Shown: one piece after another, positions 12,001 to 13,970 of the stretch
Position numbering within the stretch: the first letter of the stretch is position 1
Layout of the letters: each line of letters starts with the position of its first letter
Source: Anaerolineales bacterium UBA832
GTDB lineage: Bacteria; Chloroflexota; Anaerolineae; Anaerolineales; UBA11657
DNA length: 14,897 nt
Direction of reading: 5' to 3'
Assembly: GCA_002296125.1 (NCBI GenBank)
Contig: DBHI01000142.1
Location: 1 to 14,897 of the forward strand
Notes under the pieces: generated by a model
Seen by the model: only the letters and a program-made list of their open reading frames with translations
What the model was told of the DNA's origin: nothing
The model's database searches: none
Position numbers and translations under genes: made by a program

Positions 12001-12387
12001 ATTATCATCACCTGGCCATGCTGACAATCCTGCTAGTACCTCATGACTAACAGAAATTTGAGCTAAACCACCATCTGAAAAAAACCTACCATTACTAGTG
12101 GCTCCTCCAGTGGTTGCTGTCATTGATGAAAAACTAGAATACCAATTTGTACCACCATCAAATGAAACTCTAATCCTATAAGTATTATCATCATTACACC
12201 CTGCGGTACAAGATGCAGTAAACCCACCAACACCTGCGGCAGTACTAGCCGTACTCATCGCAATATTATACTTTAAATAAGAAGTGCCTTCATTACCTGG
12301 AGTAAACTCAATAGTTTGAGATTTTAATAATGAAATCCCCACCAGATAAATAAAAAGAAAAGATAATATGTGGCTTTTATTGCTCAT
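1..12387 (-). CDS. Giant secreted Ig-like/cadherin-like repeat protein, adhesin-like (C-terminus outside window)
   Basis: At least 4129 codons with no in-frame stop anywhere in the window; the frame runs off the left edge. The ATG at 12387 is the first start after an in-frame TAA at 12409-12411. Its ribosome binding site is weak. Residues 1-23 form a signal peptide (hydrophobic ILSFLFIYLVGISLL), probably cleaved before Q24. Order after that: a unique domain (about 24-156) with C60 and C64; 13 type A Ig-like modules (about 157-1622); 9 type B modules (about 1622-2712); heterogeneous Ig-type modules (about 2712-3365); a fibronectin-III-like module (about 3365-3480); cadherin-like modules with N-D-P-P linkers and D-V-D-N-D (about 3480-3935); and an unassigned segment to 4129. 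I count only four cysteines. Asp-rich loops such as DSDNDGSPDG suggest calcium binding. No enzymatic domain is seen. It probably acts as an extracellular adhesin or surface fibre, which is inference from architecture. It follows the 12419-13216 gene by 31 bases, likely in one operon. The C-terminal sorting or anchor signal is not visible. Confidence 0.93.
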   Translation of the reverse strand, partial: MSNKSHILSFLFIYLVGISLLKSQTIEFTPGNEGTSYLKYNIAMSTASTAAGVGGFTASCTAGCNDDNTYRIRVSFDGGTNWYSSFSSMTATTGGATSNGRFFSDGGLAQISVSHEVLAGLSAWPGDDNAQGIKLQVYESETSTYYPTSPVSWTLDLTRPTISSATIASDNSTNTAFATTDDVVTIGITASEDLINAGSYVFTGNMAGLSFNTRSGSDATQWEFYNTVSTHAEQVVTYSIVYYDANYNVGASNLTTTTDGSTVTVDKSSPELTVTIASNNDVSSLAKHGDIVTVSIASNETLNGAPTVQISSNTSPTVNPSTASTNYTATHTLNQASDPQTAVTFSISNVLDRAGNTVSAITNTSDASSVTFDYTAPLLDAVASSSNNSLTSERAKADDVVTVSFTTREAVQTPVVLIAGESAVEANANGDKVTWVATKTMDAEDSDGEIDFTINFTDLAGNTGTEVTKTGITSGSAVIFDNTPPTLASLTVSSSNSTNSNYGIEDDIISLTIIAQEDLQGDASKNPYGITAATIAGRSVDGNGNEIISKVDARNWSAQVQLNGSEASAPVSYSFTMTDLTGNQTAIDENVSSVTIDNDIPALNSVSIASVSTDNDDYAKSGDVIKVSFTSNENLSSSNPPTGTIALTSSSVSMTSGDADNRTIFESTLTTSNSTTEGNVAFTLDIEDYAGNSATVAATTDGSSVIFDRTTPLMSYVRMSSSGSDTNYAKVGDLVTLSMKATDKLKTAPTVTVFSNAATVSGGNTDSIWTAVYTMPAGLADGATPFTLDFTDMAGNNGAQITSTANDAGSHVIYDEVVPTLSTASISSNNSNGATIAKVGDIITLNIVSEEPIQTPSIEIAGRSGSGAASLSNSTSGLSVYTSTYTMLDGDTEGAVTFSIDFSDLASNAGTQVTALINDADGSGITFDKTPPYFNETTAQGAGAITISSNNSDNTVAVLGDVVTLSLTSTEAIKAGSDPTVTINGNNATVTRNSTTTFTATYTMSSTDGSSNIDAIPFVISDYEDVAGNAGATVNNSTTDGTSIKYDPIRPTLSNIVMVSDNSNSAYAKQGDEIQLTFESSETINTPTITMLGSADGVTVAANGTNAWKATRTIIGGDAETGVAFTVSFSDPAGNTGSNGSGGAVVTATSSGSVVMVDRTGPTITTVDIATDNDLPQYAVPADIVTLTIIANEAIQTPTVTIMQNSAPTVEDVDGFDNKKWTATHTAGNAETVGTVPFSIDALDLAGNANTAGQITSIDGLNDSDGSNVTYDNTAPTLSNITFTSNNTINSAYAKNNDIVTVEFEADEQLLESTVSVIINAAGTADVATVNKSSDWDGVTEGWRAAFVVPSTYQANLGYGNIIPYQIDYKDIFTVPGTQITQGVTGNVIYDGDPPDLDALTISSDNDNSSVLATVGDVITVSFTGDEPLAITTDPSVVVPVLTIGGNVVTTVAEPGTNDLQWTGSYTMTNLDTEGELALVLDYKDYAGNSGPTKTNSDLTSGSAITFDKTAPTLTAVSILSNNKYDTSKAKVGDQITISFTGSHPLRTSPVVVINPASDNITATVTQGDDNTLWSATYTLLEADTEGDISFTIDYQDLATNAGTQVTDVTDGSAVAFDKTATNISALTIALDGASDTGTSSSDRLTNDTTPTFTVTGLTAATAISDTLILFVDGARVDSVEVTGNTASLTSTAIAHSINTYTITIKSRDLAGNVSAMSASSVATPDNSIEIRMDTQAPAVGDAFDLIPDHDTGVLDTDNITSVTKPTMMVAGLAPGERNLIAIYYDAVALDVTDAFLANHRMATAITDSVKLTTAMAEDVYSFSYVVIDSAGNESNMSVSTDVTIDLTAPSVPSAPDLLDDGGSDGDDEYDTGTSNTDNVTNLETVEFQVSGLSTNDDKIFIIDTKGTVSTADDDTSASADIDASVVNLTINSLATTSYAAMVSDLAGNASILSDLIDITFDNTPTDIDGNKVNEDDDYDDAGEFPPVLVDLIGTSDTGLDTTDNITNLVRPTFRVKNLVTSSALTDSIFLYATVAGSDDNLVAKGVVNGNSEDLVINDVNELGENNYQIKLRTKDYAGNFSDYTTEFTITVDTSSFVIAEPPDLIIEDDSGVSRSDNITNVRNPRLNFKSLDVSADSLELYITTSSGATSFSVGGRKDQNRFSDSLQVPTNLTAGVYSFAYKVIDLAGNESALSNGLSVTVDYTSPNDPSDLDLAAADDKGPSDSDNLTNASSMSITSSGLVTGEYGFLYLWNDANSDNVIDVGEGTKIDSALLVADDGGIATFTISNSVDDTLDYYVTAQDVAGNTSSIVDAPRLQVQVDLTPPSVSDLAIVLDPGSDTGISGDNAGFNTAPTFTVTDTIANLTPTDSVILYYALTSSSQNPGIGLNGAPKRFAALPIDAASESLTGVADAVFDENGGGVDDGTYAITAKLRDYAGNLSSASSGIVYRLDTTAPQTYPDPSGSFTAPDLLDDDDKGYSNTDNITNIQNPRFVISDLHFLKKDKVIVYAKKGFTTSVVDSGNVPENQTTLTIAVPWVDDGNGIVDDGEGALDEGLWTITYTVTDSAGNVTEASPELSMEIDATAPTALGTPDLIAEYDTGESDSDGLINLPIIRIDQTDTIPGFKWVLYSVIDDGDGVYNESLDTLFVEEDSQLFPGGSGPDGLDSDNDGSPDGARSVSVDLAVSDTTHHFFAVHEDIAGNQSANSNALTISVDSTPPNCSITYDDPDNDGTPDNLVKYADGSVQATLTFDKSMDDQDSPPRIVLNYPDLLWTPDTVLINKVGNSDTDWNYSIPLNQSGMDTLNGVLNIEVLAADRYGNPVSTVTGNAEIRIDNLAPVFSNIVPGSGSYNNADSLASFSWTLDEPNAITTIVEASVTFNNLDDNTSYSTSLDPADLVEGDRFPTPLPGWTSDPYFIPHTEGLYEVIFSSLDSAGNVGSDTLLNFTYDTLRPSAQVSFSRLHASNDTTVTVYAVFSEDMLSDSASGQRPIFNAQYYPYAGNTVSGEMQLHNIPEEYIEANGVEGWQSPEDYTDYNGNGVYDATGDLFTFRYTFVVDGQDNETGLLDSINITNAKDLADNTVNTIVVDSLLLVNNQVGQVQFSYENITNPSLTNVGIAGDTVKVTATSNEALVSDPSPTINMYYNTASGVALGDSSLGVNLSEPNADNGITWVYQIVLASGLDNDGQVLFEFNGKDLANNVLTENQIINNQLFVVDNLPPTYYETDSVSVIGGNVVKGWVTGNTTGIGVTVPIENAANEAAPPTDTTLQNGLIEIQFYNTNRGLGWVTIGENDTLDEYGGLQTFTRSIEDLYAVMDTNLTASTGLQPGDLLAVRVKVHDKHANVTAFGTSSDSLRFDPSGPVPGQIVSGVFGITSDASTDTIYSNDLVEIAWTPFIESDPQESGLKEYQLTILKRDSTTAGQLVVFEDTLLTDPPDTSFSHELFLTHGTRYVAQIVGIDTAGNYSTVLSSDTLLRLNTAPLITQISSVTQYPEDTLWVDSVEIVDPDLSVMQGDSHIFSISTDISTDPIESGESRGGAANYVLLPYQAVRQDDFYTGCEITVTISGQDQIRKIIEYEGATRRAIVSDASSPELEFSPPPADNDLFSIKLSTPEIDSLTGVMSWIPRQSNADHGPFNVTVSVTDNYNFNHSDVFQFTVPQKNDPPEGFLRDSLSLGTGIAEWQEDSSYTLILSDYFVDVDNDITDPNGGTVGENENDWNQAGGLDWVVIIRDTAELDEDFPLGTVVAGPGASNEFVAKVSRQYLGFDPNKNFTSKNFTRERTQQINRVSNNPLISLQWSYGSSQNSETLDQTIVTFVSDSNYYGSAHEIVFIGKDQGDSLVRDSLIANILPKNDPPIFHTELPDTFLYENDSLWLKFGPFINDVDNEELTFTVSAITNEDKVSITPSESVSSSVEDSILFKPSLLWSNQAEIQVIVDDGQAADTSLFILDVERVLRPHFSVSVTQNNAFNKYFQIFVIDTVSKATFVSMDVANSNRNLDTIADFTYSANVYMEASGNYPIDVSSIAAVGDTTIREYFSLAAGRSAFRWTGRSYDGKFSVAGDPGAVTYDQSLLIIDSTLFEPSFHDRASYVLGNEDFHFNQPIEVRLADDRDNVAIYRRKNGAIWEELPSI
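560..1960 (-). other. Cadherin-like (tandem-95 type) modules (residues about 3477-3942)
   Basis: Three successive modules open with N-T-A-P-L-I-T (near 1955), K-N-D-P-P-E-G-F (near 1410) and K-N-D-P-P-I-F-H (near 840). Each is followed by an acidic E-D-(T/S) or E-N-D turn and then an I-x-D-x-D motif: V-D-P-D-L, V-D-V-D-N-D, and N-D-V-D-N-E. The last closes with V-I-V-D-D-G-Q-A-A-D-T-S. These are hallmarks of bacterial cadherin-like repeats that bind calcium at their interfaces. C3557 lies in the first. The remaining roughly 190 residues to the window edge match no module I recognise. Confidence 0.65.
1940..2290 (-). other. Fibronectin type III-like module (residues about 3365-3480)
   Basis: The segment reads like a fibronectin type III fold. 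There is an early V-E-I-A-W-T-P-F strand, then G-L-K-E-Y-Q-L-T-I in the position of the typical Y-x-x-x-x strand. Later comes T-R-Y-V-A-Q-I-V-G-I-D-T-A-G-N-Y-S, which corresponds to the conserved late strand pair of the family. It is a single copy, placed between the Ig-type modules and the cadherin-like modules. Assignment is by pattern only. Confidence 0.6.
2290..4250 (-). other. Heterogeneous Ig-type modules with Asp-rich loops (residues about 2712-3365 of the giant protein)
   Basis: About five modules that do not fit types A or B follow the B array. Their openings read V-D-S-T-P-P-N-C (near 4230), R-I-D-N-L-A-P-V-F (near 3890), T-Y-D-T-L-R-P-S (near 3545), E-N-I-T-N-P-S-L (near 3070) and V-V-D-N-L-P-P-T (near 2745). 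They alternate predicted beta strands with loops rich in Asp and Asn, including DDPDNDGTPDN near 4195 and DYNGNGVYDATGD near 3280, which match D-x-D-x-D-G-type calcium loops. C2721, one of the few cysteines of the protein, sits in the first of them. Function is not apparent beyond a stalk or ligand-binding role. Confidence 0.6.
4250..7520 (-). repeat. Type B Ig-like module array (9 units, about 120 residues each, DTG-S-DN-TN signature)
   Basis: Nine units with a spacing of about 361 bases. Each begins after a D-x-T-A-P linker with P-D-L-x-x-x-x-D-T-G-x-S-x-x-D-N-x-T-N and continues P-x-F-x-V-x-G-L. A strand like D-S-V-x-L-Y follows, and each closes with Y-x-V-x-x-x-D-L-A-G-N-x-S. Signature sites lie near 7480, 7120, 6770, 6400, 6040, 5715, 5350, 4960 and 4590. 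The motif resembles the large-adhesin Ig-like family often called Big_13, by memory only. Some units carry Asp-rich insertions, for example DANSDNVIDVGEG near 5610 and VDDGNGIVDDGEG near 4760, which look like calcium-binding loops. The ninth unit has degraded the signature to D-T-G-E-S-D-S-D-G-L-I-N. Confidence 0.85.
7520..11920 (-). repeat. Type A Ig-like module array (13 units, about 112 residues each)
   Basis: Within the giant protein I see 13 successive units with a mean spacing of about 338 bases. Each opens with a strand like V-x-I-x-S-(N/D)-N-S, then A-K-x-G-D-x-V-T-V-S-F-T-x-x-E and T-P-T-V-T-I. The middle has a W-T-A-T-Y-T-M strand and D-x-E-G-x-V-x-F-T-I-D-F. Each closes with D-L-A-G-N-x-G-T and a linker like V-T-F-D-K-T-x-P-T-L. 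Unit openings lie near 11890, 11550, 11220, 10890, 10560, 10230, 9910, 9540, 9220, 8880, 8540, 8180 and 7830. The pattern resembles bacterial Ig-like (Big) folds; the exact Pfam family is not certain. The units are clearly divergent from one another, which argues against recent tandem duplication. Confidence 0.88.
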
Positions 12388-12418
12388 AAGCACTATTAAT
12401 TTATTCTTTTAATACCTA

Positions 12419-13216
12419 TTAAAGGTTGATCCCCAGCACAATTTGACCATCCATCCAACCAACACGACCTAACTCAACTGAATCTGCTGTCTTAGCAGAA
12501 ACTGCCTCAGTGGAGCGTATACCACCTCTTACTTCCATAGAACCAATTCTAACTCCATATGATGATTCCATGGTATATCCAAAAGAAGACCCAACCATTC
12601 CAGCACCAATTTTAATTTTACCTGGTCCAGCGGGAAAACTCATCATACCCATAACCGTTATTCCGCTAAAGGTAGCATCTAAAGGGACTGGGCTACCATT
12701 TATCTCCTGATAATTTGCATTTGTGAATTTAAAATTTCCGACCTCAGCCCCAAATCTAAATCTTGCACCCAATACTTGCATTAAGACTGGAAATTCCACG
12801 CTTGCTCGAAGCTCAAATGTAGAATTCCAAAACATAAGCATTGGATTAACAAATCGTGGTGAACCTATAGTTAAATCAACAGTATATCCGAGCCTCTCTG
12901 CAGCATCTTCAATTCTTTGATTATTACGATTATTTCGATTTTGCCTTCTTTCTTCTTCTTCTTCTTCTTCTTCTTCATATTCATCCTCATCTTCGTATTC
13001 ATCTTCATATTCATCATCATCTTCATATTCATCGTCATCTAAATATTCATCTTCATATTCATCATCATCTTCATACTCGTCATCACCCCAATATTCTTCA
13101 ACATCATCCTGCGCCATAAGAGCATTCGATGGGTCTATTATTATAAATGCCATCAGTACCCATAATAGGAACTGACCAAATTTAAGAAGGATTGAAAAAT
13201 GTATTCTTTCCAACAT
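12419..13216 (-). CDS. Exported Asp/Glu/Tyr-rich protein with putative outer-membrane beta-barrel
   Basis: 265 residues. The N-terminus has a hydrophobic export signal (about 11-27, FGQFLLWVLMAFIII) with a likely cleavage near A32-L-M-A-Q. Residues 37-89 are almost wholly Asp, Glu and Tyr, with DDEYED units and a run of nine Glu, then a basic RRQNRNNRNNQR stretch (90-101). Residues about 110-265 alternate polar and hydrophobic residues with many Gly (for example KIKIGAGMVGSS), as in a small outer-membrane beta-barrel. The C-terminus is I-V-L-G-I-N-L, not the usual terminal Phe. A GGAG ribosome binding site sits 6 bases before the ATG. The gene is followed after 31 bases by the giant adhesin in the same direction, so the two are probably co-transcribed. 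I do not recognise the family. A role as outer-membrane partner, anchor or calcium-rich surface layer for the giant protein is inference from position and composition. Confidence 0.85.
   Translation of the reverse strand: MLERIHFSILLKFGQFLLWVLMAFIIIDPSNALMAQDDVEEYWGDDEYEDDDEYEDEYLDDDEYEDDDEYEDEYEDEDEYEEEEEEEEERRQNRNNRNNQRIEDAAERLGYTVDLTIGSPRFVNPMLMFWNSTFELRASVEFPVLMQVLGARFRFGAEVGNFKFTNANYQEINGSPVPLDATFSGITVMGMMSFPAGPGKIKIGAGMVGSSFGYTMESSYGVRIGSMEVRGGIRSTEAVSAKTADSVELGRVGWMDGQIVLGINL
12950..12976 (-). repeat. Pure GAA trinucleotide run (nine Glu codons)
   Basis: Nine identical GAA codons in a row encode Glu81-Glu89 of the acidic barrel protein. Pure codon use at one amino acid run is the signature of replication slippage. 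Gain or loss of units would keep the frame and change only the tract length. Confidence 0.9.
12995..13084 (-). repeat. 48-base tandem repeat encoding DDEYEDDDEYEDEY twice
   Basis: Residues 45-58 and 61-74 of the acidic barrel protein are identical 14-residue blocks with a 16-residue period. The DNA copies (12995-13036 and 13043-13084) differ at only a few bases, so the acidic tract grew by a tandem duplication of 48 bases that kept the frame. Confidence 0.85.
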
Positions 13217-13222
13217 GTTTAA

Positions 13223-13226
13223 CTCC
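13223..13226 (-). promoter_or_regulatory. Ribosome binding site GGAG of the acidic barrel gene
   Basis: GGAG lies 6 bases upstream of the ATG at 13216, ideal spacing, and fixes that start. It contrasts with the giant gene next in line, which has no recognisable Shine-Dalgarno sequence in its 31-base leader. This suggests uneven translation of the two genes, or coupling. Confidence 0.7.
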
Positions 13227-13302
13227 GCATTTGGTATACCACTCCCGTGGTTTTATGCTAATAACTATTTTATCTTACCTCGCGAGCACATAGGCTCAAC
13301 GA

Positions 13303-13332
13303 AATATAAGTATATGTCTAGGTCGCTGTCAA
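13303..13332 (-). promoter_or_regulatory. Putative sigma-70-like promoter of the barrel-adhesin operon
   Basis: On the minus strand a perfect TTGACA (13327-13332) is followed after 18 bases by TATATT (13303-13308), one base from the TATAAT consensus. Transcription would start near 13296, leaving an untranslated leader of about 80 bases before the ATG at 13216. If the organism belongs to Bacteroidota, its primary sigma factor prefers other boxes, so the match could be chance in AT-rich DNA. Confidence 0.45.
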
Positions 13333-13454
13333 ATTTAAAATAAAACTTAATTTATTAATATAATAATAGTTTTTTGTGATATTTAATAAAATTCAACCTA
13401 AATAAGATTTACAAATAGGCCCATAAAATACAACCCTTCATTTAAGGGGGTTTG
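13333..13454. other. AT-rich intergenic stretch, no gene seen
   Basis: The stretch between the putative operon promoter and the tRNA remnant holds no credible ORF. The only structure is a short inverted repeat CCCTT-CATTT-AAGGG at 13434-13448. It lacks a clean T-tract and I do not call it a terminator. Confidence 0.5.
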
Positions 13455-13481
13455 TCATCAAGAAACTATGTTTCTCATCAA
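13455..13481. repeat. Perfect short palindrome between 7-base direct repeats, abutting the tRNA remnant
   Basis: AGAAAC-TAT-GTTTCT (13461-13475) is a perfect 6-base inverted repeat. It is bounded by TCATCAA direct repeats at 13455-13461 and 13475-13481. It directly adjoins the 3' end of the tRNA remnant. There is no T-run, so a terminator is unlikely; a recombinase binding site is possible but speculative. Confidence 0.5.
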
Positions 13482-13528
13482 TACGCCCGGAAGGATTCGA
13501 ACCTCCGACCTTCGGGTTATGAGCCCGA
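13482..13528 (-). pseudogene. 3' remnant of initiator-type tRNA-Met (CAU)
   Basis: On the minus strand the anticodon stem TCGGG/CCCGA closes a 7-base loop CTCATAA with anticodon CAT at 13519-13521. The three G-C pairs next to the loop are typical of initiator tRNA. Variable loop AGGTC, T-arm GGAGG-TTCGAAT-CCTTC and the 3' acceptor strand CGGGCGT plus discriminator A all follow in correct order. CCA is not encoded. The 5' side does not complete the molecule: no strand pairing with CGGGCGT is found at the expected distance. A D-arm-like hairpin (TGATA/TATCA, 13529-13547) is present but lacks the conserved GG of the D-loop. This is the part of a tRNA usually kept at attachment sites of integrated elements, so an att scar is the best explanation. 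Confidence 0.75.
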
Positions 13529-13554
13529 TGATACTAGACGGTTATCATTTATTC

Positions 13555-13592
13555 TGTAACAGATATGTAGCATATCTTTATAAAATGTTACA
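13555..13592. repeat. Nested perfect inverted repeats beside the tRNA remnant
   Basis: An outer pair TGTAACA (13555-13561) and TGTTACA (13586-13592) encloses an inner perfect palindrome AGATATG-TAG-CATATCT (13561-13577). Both arms match without error. It lies within about 30 bases of the broken 5' side of the tRNA remnant. It could be an operator, a recombinase site or a cruciform; there is no T-tract to support a terminator. Confidence 0.6.
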
Positions 13593-13662
13593 ATTATGTG
13601 ACATAAAGTAAATCCAAGAAATCTAACCATTGCTCTATAAAAATTTATTAAAATCCAATAGA

Positions 13663-13824
13663 ATGAATAAACCTCAAAAACAAATAATCTTTATTGAACT
13701 ACTCATTGTAGGTTTAGTGATATGGAGATATTTAGAGAACAGCCTTACTTTTAATTCTGCCCTTATCTATACCTTGTTATATGTAGTCTGTATGTTTGGG
13801 TGGTTTTATTTTCGAGGAAAATAG
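13663..13824 (+). CDS. Small two-helix membrane protein, unknown
   Basis: 53 residues from the ATG at 13663; an upstream TTG at 13630 in the same frame would add 11 residues. Neither start has a clear ribosome binding site. Residues about 8-22 (IIFIELLIVGLVIWR) and 32-49 (SALIYTLLYVVCMFGWFYF) are hydrophobic and would span the membrane, with a short polar loop between and a basic R-G-K end. It is the only plausible gene on the plus strand. It lies between the tRNA remnant and the convergent S9D peptidase gene, and a short hairpin follows its stop. No family is recognised. It may be a real small inner-membrane protein, or a chance ORF in an accessory junction. Confidence 0.45.
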   Translation: MNKPQKQIIFIELLIVGLVIWRYLENSLTFNSALIYTLLYVVCMFGWFYFRGK

Positions 13825-13829
13825 CATTC

Positions 13830-13845
13830 AAACCTTTTTTGGTTT
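13830..13845 (+). terminator. Weak hairpin after the small membrane ORF
   Basis: AAACC-TTTTTT-GGTTT, a 5-base stem with an all-T loop, follows the stop codon by 5 bases. There is no long T-run after it (ATTATTG), so termination would be weak at best. Confidence 0.3.
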
Positions 13846-13921
13846 ATTATTGATGTGATGCATATGTATGGTTTAACGTACTAATGTTAGTCATTTACAA
13901 TAGACCCATCATCCCGCAAAC

Positions 13922-13943
13922 AAAAAACCCCACAAATGTAGGG
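13922..13943 (-). terminator. Intrinsic terminator of the S9D peptidase gene
   Basis: On the minus strand CCCTAC-ATTT-GTGGGG forms a 6-base stem (one G-T pair) with a 4-base loop, followed at once by TTTTTT. It lies 27 bases after the peptidase stop codon and ends that transcript before the small ORF. Confidence 0.8.
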
Positions 13944-13970
13944 CTTAATAGGAATCATGGTATAATAGGT

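Noticed and set aside
12510..12920. Two plus-strand frames of 65-66 codons opposite the acidic barrel gene
   Set aside because: They are fully antisense to a gene with signal peptide, ribosome binding site and coherent protein pattern, and lack their own ribosome binding sites.
13434..13448. CCCTT/AAGGG hairpin considered as a terminator
   Set aside because: The stem is only 5 bases, with extra G residues after it and no T-run on either strand.
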